Assembly (NCBI GenBank): GCA_944336125.1 | Contig: CALVLA010000011.1 | Coordinates: 1-39,579, forward strand | Length of the DNA: 39,579 bases | Direction: 5' to 3' | Origin: an uncultured Clostridia bacterium | Lineage (GTDB): Bacteria > Bacillota > Clostridia > Christensenellales > CAG-314 | Shown: positions 8,450 to 19,700 of the stretch, one piece after another | Layout: every line of letters begins with the position of its first letter | Position numbering within the stretch: position 1 is the stretch's first letter | Notes under the pieces: generated by a model | The model's database searches: none | What the model saw: the letters and a program-made list of their open reading frames with translations, nothing else | What the model was told of the DNA's origin: nothing | Made by a program: the position numbers and the translations under genes

Positions 8450-11400
8450 ATGGAGCAAAACAAAAAAGTATCCGTTATCGTGCCGTGTTACAACTCGGCT
8501 AAATATCTTAACGCAAGCCTGAAAAGCCTGTTTGACCAATATTACGAAAACATCGAGATAGTTTGCGTAAATGACGGCAGTACGGATTCTACCGCAGCGG
8601 TTTTATCGCGCATGGCCGATGAAGACGAACGTGTAAAAATCGTGACGTTAAGTAAAAATTCAGGTTTGTTTAACGCAAGGATACAAGGGGTCAAAAATTC
8701 TAGCGGCGATTATCTGATGTTTATGGACAGCGACGATTTTGTTACGCGAAATTGGGTAGGGGCGCTGCTGGACAAAGCCGAAGAAACAAAAGCCGACCTT
8801 GTTTTCGGTGACATGAGGAAAAAGGGAAAAGTTCCGCAAAAAGAAATAGATCCCGAAAAGTGCTGTTTTTATAACCTCGATCCCATAAGGCTTTCGGATT
8901 TTGACAACAGCGGAGAAGAAATTTTTGACCTGTTTATGAAAAATCACGGCCTGTGTTCACATTATCACTACGTGTGGAACAAACTTATACGTCGTGATTT
9001 GTGGCAAAAATGCGAGGCGGATTTTGAAACTTTCCTTGAAAAGAAAGGTCACCTTGTCATGGGCGAGGACATAGCCTTTTCGCTTACTTTGCTGCTTTTT
9101 GCAAAACACATCACTAACGTTCACCACCAATATTATATTTATTGTATTCATGACAATCAAAGCGTAAATACTGACAGCCTCAAAAAGTTTCAAAAAAACG
9201 TCGATGACCTGCTTGCCGTTTTTGATTATTTTAAAAACACGCTTGTAAAATACGGCGTTTACGAAAAGTATGCCCAGCAATATCTTTTGTTTAAGCAAAG
9301 ATACGGCATGATTTACTACCGTTTGGCAAGAGAACTTTCATTGCCTAAAAAAGTAATATCGCAAATAGAAGAAGATTTTGCTCAGGACAAAATCAAAAAT
9401 ATCAACGATATAAAGTCGGAACAGTTTGTAAAGCTTATGACAAACGTCTCAGACGCATCGGTGAACGGATATGACGAAATCGTTGATAGAATTTTTTCCG
9501 ATGACATTAAAGTCGTAAGTTTCGATGTTTTCGATACGCTTGTTTTCAGACCTTTCGCAAGACCCGCTGACGTATTTTTGAGCCTGAACAAACCTTTCAG
9601 TAAAGTTTTCGAAACAACTTCGATGGTTGACTTTTCCGGGATACGCAGACATGCCGAACAGCATTGTCACAAGCTTCAAAAAGCGCTTAAACCGGGGATA
9701 GAAGAGCCTACGCTCGAAGAAATTTATGACACGGTCTCATTGCTTTACGGTTATGACAGGGAAAAGCTGCGTATTATAGAGAATATCGAAATTGAAAACG
9801 AAATAAAATTTGCCTACCCTCGAAAGTCTGCCGTACAGCTGTTTGATATGGCAAAAAAAGCGGGAAAACACGTAATAGTCGCAAGCGACATGTATCTGCC
9901 TAAGTCTTGCATTGAAAAAATACTTGCCAAATGCGGCGTTGAAGGATACGAAAAACTGTATCTTTCAAGTGAAATGCATTTGACAAAGCACTCGGGCAGA
10001 ATGTTTCCGGCAATTATTTCGGATTTGAAAGAGATTGCACAATCCAACCAAATTTTGCACATCGGCGACAATACCCTTTCGGACATAGAAAATTCGCAGC
10101 AACACGGTATTATCGCGGCACATTATCCAAAGGCAATAGATTTGTTTTTGGGGAGAAACGCTGAAATTTTTTCGGGTGAGTCCTTTTTCAAAATGTTTTA
10201 CAAAACTGACAGATATGTCGATATGGAAGTCAGCTTTCACGGCTATACCGGCCTCAGGTGCCTGCTTGCCGTTGCCGCAAACAAAACTTTCGATTTTCCT
10301 TTCGTAAGTTTCAACAAGGACAGCGATTTCAATGCCGATCCTAATTATATAGGTTATTATGCGGTAGGTATGCATATCTTCGCGGTGGCAAGGTGGCTTA
10401 TCCAAAAAACGAGGGGCAAAGGAATCGGTAAAATTCACTTTGCCGCAAGAGACGGTTATCTTATCAAAAAAGCCTACGATATTCTTACTCAAAACATGTC
10501 GGACGTGCCGACAAGCAGCTATTTCAGGGCTTCCAGAAAAGCTTTTGCCATTGCCGATATAAAAAGCTTCAACGACTTGCATTCTCTCATCCAAAAGTTG
10601 AATTTCGCAAGTCAAACTCCTGACAGTATTTTTGATTTGTTTTCGCCCGTTATGAGCGAACAAAGCAAGCTGAATTATGAAAATTATCGTAAAAATAATA
10701 TTCAGACGGCACAAGCTCATTTCTGCGAAATTGAACAGTTTTCCAAATTTTTGACGGATTTCTATAAAACCTATCTTTATGACGCAGATTTCGAATGTTA
10801 TCAAAACAAGCTTAAAAGATACTTCGAAAAAACGTTCGCTCCTGAAGATGTGTTTTTCGATATCGGCTACTCGGGAAGAATAGAGCTGGTTTTGAGCAAA
10901 TTGCTTGGCAGAAAAATAAAATCTTTTTACATTCACTCAAACAACGAATATATTGAAAAAAGAGCAGCGGTGGCTGACATCGAAAATGAAACTTTCTATG
11001 ATTACAAACCGGTTGTAACCGGAGTAATCAGGGAACATATTTTGTCTGAGCTTGCTCCTTCCACAATAGGGTACGAATTTGTGGGCGATGACGTGTTGCC
11101 TGTTTTTGACGAATTTGACATGAATTATCCTACGGTTTTTGTTACTCAGCTGTTGCAAAAAAGCGCATTGCAATTTGTTTCGGACGTACACGACTTTTTC
11201 GGCGACGAAGCTGTGGATTTGTTTGCGACCAACATGGTTTTGTCAAGGCCGTTTGAGTACTTTATGCACGCCGCGAGACTCTTTGACAGAAAAATTTTGT
11301 CCGATTTGGAATTTGAGGATGACCTCGGCGAAGGGCATGCCGTCAGCGGAATGGAGTTTTGGGACAGAAATCTGCAAAGAATTTTTGTTGCCTCAAATTT

Positions 11401-11551
11401 TGAGGAACCGGAAATTCCGTCACGAATAGTTCGAAAACCTTTGTTTATGCGAGCGCTATATTTCCTCTTGTTTGACAGGAAAAATTTTGTCAAAAAACTG
11501 AAAAAGCGCTTCCGAAGGTTAGGGAAGAAAAAAAGAAAAACTGAAAATTAA
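8450..11551 (+). CDS. Glycosyltransferase family 2 fused to a HAD-like hydrolase (COG5610-type)
   Basis: Protein of 1033 residues. Residues 1-~110 are a clear GT2 (GT-A) domain: VSVIVPCYN start, VNDGSTDST nucleotide-binding segment near 43-51 and a MDSDD metal site. The linker to ~345 resembles the helical tail of capsular glycosyltransferases. A HAD-like phosphatase core follows, with motif I DVFDT near 361 and a motif IV-like GDN-SD near 539. The C-terminal third (about 600-1000) carries AARDGY near 664 and DIGYSG near 803, as in proteins grouped as COG5610. Inference: a cytoplasmic enzyme of surface-polysaccharide assembly, combining sugar transfer with phosphate removal or polymer phosphorylation-type chemistry. 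GGGAG (8438-8442) is well spaced for ATG 8450. The extreme C terminus is very basic (KKLKKRFRRLGKKKRK), fitting membrane-surface association. The exact reaction is unknown. Confidence 0.85.
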   Translation: MEQNKKVSVIVPCYNSAKYLNASLKSLFDQYYENIEIVCVNDGSTDSTAAVLSRMADEDERVKIVTLSKNSGLFNARIQGVKNSSGDYLMFMDSDDFVTRNWVGALLDKAEETKADLVFGDMRKKGKVPQKEIDPEKCCFYNLDPIRLSDFDNSGEEIFDLFMKNHGLCSHYHYVWNKLIRRDLWQKCEADFETFLEKKGHLVMGEDIAFSLTLLLFAKHITNVHHQYYIYCIHDNQSVNTDSLKKFQKNVDDLLAVFDYFKNTLVKYGVYEKYAQQYLLFKQRYGMIYYRLARELSLPKKVISQIEEDFAQDKIKNINDIKSEQFVKLMTNVSDASVNGYDEIVDRIFSDDIKVVSFDVFDTLVFRPFARPADVFLSLNKPFSKVFETTSMVDFSGIRRHAEQHCHKLQKALKPGIEEPTLEEIYDTVSLLYGYDREKLRIIENIEIENEIKFAYPRKSAVQLFDMAKKAGKHVIVASDMYLPKSCIEKILAKCGVEGYEKLYLSSEMHLTKHSGRMFPAIISDLKEIAQSNQILHIGDNTLSDIENSQQHGIIAAHYPKAIDLFLGRNAEIFSGESFFKMFYKTDRYVDMEVSFHGYTGLRCLLAVAANKTFDFPFVSFNKDSDFNADPNYIGYYAVGMHIFAVARWLIQKTRGKGIGKIHFAARDGYLIKKAYDILTQNMSDVPTSSYFRASRKAFAIADIKSFNDLHSLIQKLNFASQTPDSIFDLFSPVMSEQSKLNYENYRKNNIQTAQAHFCEIEQFSKFLTDFYKTYLYDADFECYQNKLKRYFEKTFAPEDVFFDIGYSGRIELVLSKLLGRKIKSFYIHSNNEYIEKRAAVADIENETFYDYKPVVTGVIREHILSELAPSTIGYEFVGDDVLPVFDEFDMNYPTVFVTQLLQKSALQFVSDVHDFFGDEAVDLFATNMVLSRPFEYFMHAARLFDRKILSDLEFEDDLGEGHAVSGMEFWDRNLQRIFVASNFEEPEIPSRIVRKPLFMRALYFLLFDRKNFVKKLKKRFRRLGKKKRKTEN

Positions 11552-11585
11552 GCATTTCGTTTCTGAAAAAACTTCATACTAAACC

Positions 11586-11615
11586 AAACACGCTCTTTGA
11601 GCGTGTTTTTCTTTT
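11586..11615 (+). terminator. Rho-independent terminator
   Basis: AAACACGCTC (11586-11595) and GAGCGTGTTT (11599-11608) form a perfect 10-bp stem with a TTT loop, followed by TTCTTTT. It ends the glycosyltransferase/HAD gene. Confidence 0.88.
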
Positions 11616-11636
11616 GGCGTTTGGGAGGATTCGCTC

Positions 11637-11665
11637 TTTACTTTTTTCTAAAAAGGCTTTATACT
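11637..11665 (+). promoter_or_regulatory. Promoter of the DAHP synthase gene
   Basis: TTTACT (11637-11642), a 17-base spacer and TATACT (11660-11665). It lies just downstream of the preceding terminator and about 20 bases ahead of the translation start, so the 5' leader would be very short with no room for a T-box or attenuator. Confidence 0.65.
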
Positions 11666-11674
11666 TTTGGTCAC

Positions 11675-11678
11675 GGAG
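11675..11678 (+). promoter_or_regulatory. Ribosome binding site that fixes the DAHP synthase start
   Basis: GGAG lies seven bases before ATG 11686. The in-frame upstream start at 11614 would overlap the terminator and promoter. Confidence 0.75.
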
Positions 11679-11685
11679 AAATTTT

Positions 11686-12717
11686 ATGGGTATGACTGTC
11701 AATTCCGCTTTGCCTATGCCTGAGCTTCTCAAACAGCAATACGCATTGTCGGAAAACCTTAAGCAAATCAAAGCAAACAGAGACAAACAAATCAAAAACA
11801 TTTTCAAAGGGCTTGACGACCGTTTTGTCGTCGTCATCGGTCCTTGTTCCGCCGACAACGAGGACGCCGTGTTGGAATACGTTTCGCGTCTGGCTAAAGT
11901 CAACGAAAAAGTCAAGGACAAATTGATGATTATTCCGCGCGTTTACACAAACAAACCGCGTACCACCGGCGAAGGATACAAGGGAATGCTGCATCAGCCT
12001 GTTCCCGACAAAGAGCCTAACCTGCATGACGGCATCGTCGCAATCAGGAAAATTCATTTGAAAGTTATCGGCGAAACGGGGCTTTCCGCCGCCGACGAAA
12101 TGCTTTATCCCGAAAACAGAAGCTATCTTGACGACCTTTTGTCATACGAAGCGGTGGGGGCGCGTTCTGTCGAAAACCAGCAGCACAGGCTTACCGCCAG
12201 CGGAATGGATATCCCAGTAGGTATGAAAAACCCTACCAGCGGCGACTTTTCCGTTATGCTCAATTCAGTTTACGCGGCGCAAAAGTCCCACAACTTTATT
12301 TACCGCGGGCTTGACGTCACTACCGACGGCAACGAACTTGCACACGTTATTCTGCGCGGAGGCGTCGATAAGTACGGCACAAACATACCGAACTATCACT
12401 ACGAGGATTTGATGAGGCTTTTGAACCTGTATCAAAAGATGGAACTCAAAAATCCTGCCGCCGTAATTGACGCAAACCACTCAAACTCGGGCAAACAGTT
12501 TAAAGAGCAAATCCGCATAGTCAAGGAAGTTTTGCACAGCAGAAGGTACAACCCCGACCTCAAAAAGCTCATCAAGGGCGTCATGATTGAGAGCTACCTC
12601 GTAGAGGGCAGCCAGTCCATTGCCCACAACGGCGTTTACGGCAAGTCAATCACAGACCCGTGCCTCGGTTGGGATGACACCGAAAAACTTCTTTACGAAA
12701 TGGCGGAAGACTGCTGA
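11686..12717 (+). CDS. aroF: 3-deoxy-7-phosphoheptulonate (DAHP) synthase, class I
   Basis: Protein of 343 residues, close to the ~350 of E. coli AroF/G/H. It condenses phosphoenolpyruvate with erythrose 4-phosphate, the first step of the shikimate pathway, in the cytoplasm. Visible signatures: VVIGPCSADN with the metal-ligand Cys, RTTGEGYKG, GARSVENQ, the VILRGG strand, DANHSNSGKQ with the metal His, MIESYLVEG with the metal Glu, and SITDPCLGW with the metal Asp. All expected ligands are present, so it should be active. The N-terminal ~45 residues are of the type that carries feedback control by aromatic amino acids, but which one cannot be told. It has its own promoter at 11637-11665, and the next gene begins ten bases after its stop, so the two are likely one transcript. 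It is not next to other aro genes here. Confidence 0.95.
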   Translation: MGMTVNSALPMPELLKQQYALSENLKQIKANRDKQIKNIFKGLDDRFVVVIGPCSADNEDAVLEYVSRLAKVNEKVKDKLMIIPRVYTNKPRTTGEGYKGMLHQPVPDKEPNLHDGIVAIRKIHLKVIGETGLSAADEMLYPENRSYLDDLLSYEAVGARSVENQQHRLTASGMDIPVGMKNPTSGDFSVMLNSVYAAQKSHNFIYRGLDVTTDGNELAHVILRGGVDKYGTNIPNYHYEDLMRLLNLYQKMELKNPAAVIDANHSNSGKQFKEQIRIVKEVLHSRRYNPDLKKLIKGVMIESYLVEGSQSIAHNGVYGKSITDPCLGWDDTEKLLYEMAEDC

Positions 12718-12727
12718 CAGGTGATTT

Positions 12728-13741
12728 ATGAAAAATGTCGCTAAAAAAAGTTTAATTATAGCAGGCGGAATAATAGGCGGTATACTTGCCTTTATAGTGC
12801 TTATGGCGTTTTTGTTCGTTCTGCTTGAACCCGCTATTTTCAACGGATTTTACAAAACTGCGGCAAAAGAATTTGATACGCCCGGCAAAGACGACGGATT
12901 TGTTCAACAGGGTTTGGAATACGTTGACGGCACCTTTTTGACATGCGGTTATATGGGTGACGGAAAAAGCGCAAGCAGAATTTACATCACCGAGGGGACA
13001 AAGTACGAAAACCGAAAGACCGAGTACGTATGCCTTTACTTTGAAGACGGCAGCGCCGTAACTTCTCACGCGGGAGGGCTTTCGCGTTTCGGTGACTACG
13101 TTTACCTTTGCGATTCCGAAGGGGATCCGGCAAGAATAATCGTGTTTTCTCTTGATGAAATTTTGGCAGCTCAAAACGGCGGAAAAGTTTTTGCCAAAGG
13201 ATTTTTCGAAGTGGACAACAATGCGTCCTTTTGCTACGTGAAAGACGGCACATTGTACGTCGGAGAATATTACAAAGCAAAACGTTTTCCTACAAAAGAG
13301 GAGCATGCCATGACTGCTCCCGACGGCAGCAAGCATGCCGCAACCATATTTGGTTATTATCTTGACGAAAACGGCGAGTTTGGTTTGCAGGACTATGACG
13401 CGGATTTTGTTTACTCAATTTGCGATACGGTGCAGGGTATGTGCATAACAGACGGCGGACAAATAGTGCTTTCGACTTCCTTTGCCTTGATGACTTCCCA
13501 CCACTATTACTACGACTTGCCGCAAGGAGAAGCAGAGGGCGAGTTTTCGCTTGACGGACGCGAAATTCCGCTGTGGTATTTGGACTCAAACGATTTGACG
13601 AAAGACGTAAAACTGCCGCCTATGAGCGAGGAAATAGTGTTTGTCGACGGAAGAATTTACGTCATGAACGAGTCGGCATGCAACAAGTATCTTTTCGGCA
13701 AACTGCTGAGAGCAAAATATATATGGAGCTACGCCGCATAA
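12728..13741 (+). CDS. Membrane-anchored protein of unknown function, beta-rich extracytoplasmic domain
   Basis: Protein of 337 residues. A basic start and one strongly hydrophobic segment (about 9-35) with no cleavage site suggest an N-terminal membrane anchor with the rest outside. The remainder has repeated short strands of the type GDYVYLCD, DGTLYVGEYY and DGRIYVMN, which suggests a beta-propeller-like or beta-sandwich fold, but I recognise no family. The ribosome site is AGGTGA at 12719-12724. It directly follows the DAHP synthase gene and ends at a shared bidirectional terminator. Function unassigned. Confidence 0.75.
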   Translation: MKNVAKKSLIIAGGIIGGILAFIVLMAFLFVLLEPAIFNGFYKTAAKEFDTPGKDDGFVQQGLEYVDGTFLTCGYMGDGKSASRIYITEGTKYENRKTEYVCLYFEDGSAVTSHAGGLSRFGDYVYLCDSEGDPARIIVFSLDEILAAQNGGKVFAKGFFEVDNNASFCYVKDGTLYVGEYYKAKRFPTKEEHAMTAPDGSKHAATIFGYYLDENGEFGLQDYDADFVYSICDTVQGMCITDGGQIVLSTSFALMTSHHYYYDLPQGEAEGEFSLDGREIPLWYLDSNDLTKDVKLPPMSEEIVFVDGRIYVMNESACNKYLFGKLLRAKYIWSYAA

Positions 13742-13757
13742 ATAAAAAACGGCATAA

Positions 13758-13790
13758 AAAAAGAGAGGGTGTGTCCCTCTCTTTTTGTTT
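13758..13790. terminator. Bidirectional terminator between convergent genes
   Basis: AAAAAGAGAGGG (13758-13769) and CCCTCTCTTTTT (13775-13786) form a perfect 12-bp stem with a five-base loop. A and T tracts on both sides allow it to end both the + strand gene at 13741 and the - strand gene at 13795. Confidence 0.9.
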
Positions 13791-13794
13791 TGTC

Positions 13795-16700
13795 TCAAGC
13801 CCAAACTCCGCCTTCGCCTGAGGTGTAAAGATTTCCGTATTGCAGATTTGTCGAACCGTTTACCGTTGCGGAAGATGTTTGTGAATATGTAAGTAAAATC
13901 ATGTTTTGTGCTTCAAAATAAACCGCTTCGCTTGATGTAAGCGTAAGGTGAGATGGCAACGAGTAAACTGCAACAGAGGCTTTTGCAACAGTGCAGTCAA
14001 TATTTCCGCCAAGCTTACCGTAAAGATTAAGTTTTCCGTTGACAACGAAGTTTCCTCCTTCTGCAATACCGTTAGGTTGTGGAGGATACCAAAGTTGTTT
14101 GCTGTTGACAAAAGTTGTGCATTCGCCGTGATTTTCTTCAAAGGTTTCGTCATAGACAATTATGGCACCGATATAATCTTTTCCGTTAAGAGCAGTTTTT
14201 GCAATGTTAAGCGTTGCATCTTCGCATACTGTCAGACTTGCGCCGGGCATAATTTTGTACATGTTGTAAAGGTCATATATGCCGTCGTGCAAGTTTATAC
14301 TTTCGTATGTGTAAGGAATTCCCAAAAACATACCTTCGGTAGAGATTACGGTCAACCCTAGGTCAAGTGCTAATGCACCGTCGCGTCCGCCACCGTAAAT
14401 GTCAAGTGTTGTGCGGAACTCAAACTGTGGCTCGTATTTTTTTGTTTCCTCATTGTAGCGAGGATTGTCAATTTTTCTTGTGTGTTTGATTACGTAGCCG
14501 CCCTCATAAAGACGAATGATTCCGTTTTCGCCGATAGCTTCAACCATAACTTCATTATATCCGCCCAAAGCCACCAACATTGCGTAAGCTTGTTCGGAGG
14601 CGCCGTAGTGAATGACGTAGTTCGTCTGAATGTTTGGCATTTCAAAGACATTGAAAGGCGTGTACCCGGCATAGTAAACGCTTGATGAGTTTGTTCCGCC
14701 GCGATAATCTTTTACGACAAACGGAAGTTTTGAGGTTGCTCCGTCAAAGAGGGTTACTGTTCCGTTTCCTACGACATAACCGTTTACGTCAATCACTCCG
14801 CCTGCCATGACGTTGATGTCGCCGTCAAGTTGTAAAATCGCGTGAGCCGCCGAAGTTTGCCCTTGGTAAGGATAGGCTGATTGCGGGTATCCGACAATTC
14901 CGCCGACATCTATTGTGCCGCATACTTTGAGAGTTACTCCGCTTCCCAAAACGAGGGAAGTGAAGCCGCTTTCTTCTGAAGCATAAAACATCGAAGGATT
15001 GTCAGCGGTTTTGTCGCCGAGTTTCCTGCCGTAGCTTCCGTTGGCATAAGGCAGGCGCAACACAACCCCCGAAGGGATTGTGTATTCGCCGTTGTCAAGC
15101 GTAATCGTACCTGCGTAGTAAAGCAGGTCAAGGTTTCCTGTTGAGTCAGAAGTGAGAGCAGCCAAAGCATCTTCTAGCCGAAGATAGTAGTTGCCGTTGA
15201 AAGACGCCTCTGCCGCTTGGAAAGAAGTTACTGCCCAAAGGTCATGTTTTCCCGTCACGATGATAACATTAGCAGTGCCGTTTTCCGTATCGCTCCATCC
15301 GACGATAGTGAAAATACCTTTTACACCGTCCTGTTCACCTTGGAACTGTTTAGGAAGCATGTCGCAATTGGCAAGTATGGTGCCGTGTTCAAGACTGACT
15401 ACGTCGGTATTTTCGCCGTAGTGAATGGTTATTTCGTAAACCTCATTTTTGATTTCGACATACCATTTGATGTTGCTGCCGTTTGTAGGCACTCTGAACG
15501 AGAAAATGTTGCCCGCTTCGTTTTCCGTTTTGTCGGTATAGGTAAAAGGCAGATAGCCGTCAGACAGAACGTCTTGGTATTCAACGTAAAGCACAGGATA
15601 TTGTCCTGCAGACAATTGAAGATTGAACTCAAAATTGCCGGCTTTTTCACCGAAAGTAGGCATACCGTCAGGGAACGTCGCACCGTTGCTGTCTGTAGCC
15701 TGGCATTTGTTTTCGTTTCGTACGGCTTCAACTCTTTCATTTACAACCGTCATTCCCGTAATTTTGACAGGGGAAGAATATACTATTCCGGGTGCGGTGT
15801 ATTTTGAGTAACTTACATATCCGGTCTTGTTGTTGTCCCGCAGGTATATATTCGGACTGGTTGTGGTTTCAAATCCGTAGCCGTTGTAAGTAATTTCAAT
15901 TTTTCTTTCTGCAGTTTCGTCAAATTGTTTGCTTTGGTCTTTAACTACGAAAGTTATTTCCGAATCGTAATTCAATGGCACAGTTACGTTTTCGCCGACT
16001 GCTCCTTCAACGAGTATGCCGTTCACGAAAATGTCATAATCTTCGGCAATGGTAAAGGTGATATGTTCTGCCAGACTGTTACATTCAGAAGTAAAAAGGA
16101 AATTGCTTTGAATGTTATAGGCCGTTACATAGATATTTACTGTATCACTCCATGAAGGCGGAGCCGGTATCGAATATGTGTAGTCAACGCTTGCTCCACC
16201 GAAATTAATGAGCTGACTTTCAAACTCCTCCTTTATTGTGTAGCTTCCGTCCGATTGTTTGTCAAGGAAATTCAAGATTTCCGTAAACTTCGTGTAATAA
16301 GATGTTCGGAAGGTAAAAGAAGAACCTTTTTCAACAATGACGCCATTTTTCGGTAAGCTGTTGCCCAAAACGTCATAAATGTGCACATCGGATGAGTTGC
16401 TTATTATTTCAAATGTTCCGGTAAAGGTTTCTCCGAGCGGTGCGTAATAGACTTGGTCGCTGCCTACAATAATCTTGTAGCACAAAACATCTTCGCCGCC
16501 CACGTTGTAAGTCTGAGCCGTCAATGTTTCAACGCCGTCTTCTCCCGTTAAAAGAGGCGGTTCGCCGTCATAGGCGAAACGGAGATATACTTCAGTTCCC
16601 ACTTTCATTGAAATGAAGTTGTATGCTTGGTTGATAGAGTTAATAGTGTAAGGTTTAAAGAAGTTTCCGTAATTGTTAGGGGTAGTAGAAATCGATATTG

Positions 16701-19700
16701 TTTCGAGCCATGTGTTGCAGTAGCTTTCTTCGCCCGGTATATAAAATTCAACTTGGTTAATGTTGCCCGGAAGTGCAACGCCGGCCAACCTTGCTGTGGC
16801 AGACGAAGGACTACTGGATGATTCGATAAAGTACAGATAATATACATTCTCTACACCTTTCTTCGGTACAAGAGGATTGTTATAGAGAAATGACGTAATT
16901 ACGGCACCCTCTTCAGGCGTTATTACATAAGAGTCAAGCACTTCCGTGGTCATTGCAACAATTGCTGTCCATCCGGTTTGCTGACCATAGTCGTAATAAA
17001 CCTTGTAGGAATTTCCATCTTTTTGATAGTATTGGTTGATTATTTCATAAAGAGGAGAGTTGTATCCGTTTTCAACCAATCCGTCTGAAATTGTCCAATC
17101 CATTTCTGTACGTCCGCCGTTTATATCAACAAACACGATATCAAAAACATCTTTAATTCCTTTAATGGAAATCGTTCCGTTTTGAACTATCGTTATGTTG
17201 TAGACGTAATAAGTGATTCCGTTTTTAACTTCCGTGCCTGTTGAAACAATCGGTTGTCCCGCGAAAGTTACGGAAGGAGCGGCATCCGAATACCATTCGT
17301 TGCCGACAGCCCAAAGGGTAATTGTTTCGTTGTAGGCAATTGACGTTTGTTTGCTGATCTCGTATTTTGCGTTTTGGGTGGTTATGTCTACGTCAAATTC
17401 AACCCATCTTACGTCGGAAACGGTGATGTTCATTCCTTCCGCATTAAACGGTGCGGTGTAAACTCCGTCCACAGCAGTAAGCAGATTGCCGTTGCAGTAA
17501 ACTTTCATGTCAACTACATACACGCCGACATTCTTTTTGATTGTAAAGCTGAAGGAATTTTTAAATTCGACCTGCGCTGTCGCTATTTCTTCGCTTCCGT
17601 CAGCGGAATAGAAGTTTACAAATTCGTTTTGCTCAAAAGTCACGTCGTAAAGTCTAGTCTGATTTTCCCAAACGGCGGTGTAGGTTTGAGTTGCGGTTGC
17701 GGCAACGACTGCAGGGGACCAGCCTTTGAATACCGCTATCGTACTTTCGTCAATGATTTTTTGACTTGGCATTTCAGGCGCAACCGGCATTTGACCGTAT
17801 TGGTAGTCCGATGAGCTTAAAGCTTCGCTTCCGTCAACGAAAGTGATTGTGTAGCTGTTTATGTTCCATTTTGCGTAAAGTGTTACGCCGTGTGCTGGCA
17901 TAGTGCCGAATATGTAAGGGGTTCCTGTACATTCTGCGTTATCGTACCATCCGCCGAACGTGAAGCCGACTTTTTCAGGTCTTGTGATTTCGGCTGTTTC
18001 TGCTCCGAAGTCATAGGACACTATTTCGTTTTGCTCACCGTTGTTTTTTACAAAGGTGATTGTATAGCTGTTTACGTCCCATTTAGCATAAAGCATGACG
18101 CCGTGAGCAGGCATAGTGCCGAATACGTAAGGGCTACCGGAGCAAGCCTCGTTATCGTACCAGCCTGCGAAGGTGTAGCCTTCTTTTTCAGGGTCTGCGA
18201 TTGCAGATGTGTTTGTACCGAAGTCGTATGACACGGTTGCGTTTTCTTCACCGTTGTTTAATACGAAAGTGATGTCATAGCTGTTGACAGTCCATTTAGC
18301 GTAAAGTGTTACGCCGTGAGCAGGCATTGTGCCGAATATGTACGGGCTACCGGCGCAAGCCTCGTTATCATACCAGCCTGCGAAGGTGTAACCTTCCTTT
18401 TCAGGCGTAGCTATTGCTGAAGTAGTTGTGCCGAATGCATAAGTTACGATTTCGTCTTGTTCGCCATTGTTCAAAACAAAGGTGATGTCATAGCTATTGA
18501 CATTCCATTTTGCGTACAAAGTCACGTTTTTGGCAGGCATTGTGCCAAACGCATACTGTTCGCCCTCAAAGGTTTGGCTTTCGTACCAGCCCGCGAATGT
18601 GTAGCCTTCCTTTACGGGAACGGAAGGAACGTTCATTTGTTCGTCAAATTCATAAATGACTTCCGCGTTTGCTTCACCGTTATTTTTGACAAGTGTGAGT
18701 GTGTAAGGGTTAATCGTCCACTTAGCGTAAAGAGTTACGTTTCTTGCTGGCATAGTGCCGAAGACATATGGGTCGCCGGCGAAAGTCTCGCTTTCGTACC
18801 ATTTGCCGAAAGTATAACCTTTGTTAATCGGTGTTATTTCCGAAACCTTTTCTCCGAAGTTATAAGTCACAAACTCGTTTTTCTCACCGTTGTTCTTAAT
18901 GAATGTGATTGTATAACTGTTGATATTCCATTTTGCATAGAGCGTTACATTTTTGGCAGGCATTGTGCCGAATACGTAAGGCTCGCCTTCAAACGTTTGG
19001 CTTTCGTACCAGCCCGCGAAGGTGTAGCCCTCTTTGTTTACGCTGTCAAGTGCCGATGTTGTTGCGCCAAAATTGTAAGGCACAGAAGTATTGCTTTCGC
19101 CGTTGTTTTTAACGAATGTTATGGTGTAGCTGTTAACGGTCCATTTAGCGTAAAGTGTTACGTTTTTAGCAGGCATTGTGCCGAATACGTAAGGGCTACC
19201 AGTGCAAGCTTCGTTATCGTACCAGCCGCCGAACGTGAAGCCGACTTTTTCGGGTCTTGTGATTTCGGATGTGTTCGCTCCGAAGTCGTATGACACTACT
19301 TTGTTGGCCTCACCGTTGTTTAACACAAAGGTGATGTCGTAACTGTTGATTTCCCATTTCGCGTACAAAGTCATGTTGTTTGCGGGCATTGTGCCAAGCA
19401 GATATTCGTCACCCTCAAAAGTTTCGCTTTCATACCAGCCCGCGAAGGTATAACCCTCTTTGTCAGGGTCGGTAATCCCCGAAATGTCGGCTTCGAAAGC
19501 GTATTTTGTCGTGAGGTTTTCTTCGCCGTTGTCAAACACAAGCGTCAAATCGTATTTTTTGACTTCCCAAATCGCCCAAAGGTCAAAAGTACCGTTTTTT
19601 TCAGGGGTAAGGTTGTTTACCTGTTGTTTGTCGGTGTAGGTGTTTCCGTCTTCGTCCTGCCAGCCGACAAAGTCAAAGCCTGTTTTGGTAAATTGGTTTT

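Noticed and set aside
11616..11685. T-box or attenuator ahead of DAHP synthase
   Set aside because: The likely transcription start leaves only about 15-20 bases of leader, and no T-box sequence or antiterminator is visible.
18457..19293. Long + strand open frame opposite the InlB-type repeats
   Set aside because: It is the antisense shadow of the repeated lipoprotein coding region, where repeated codons keep stops absent; no ribosome site or protein family.
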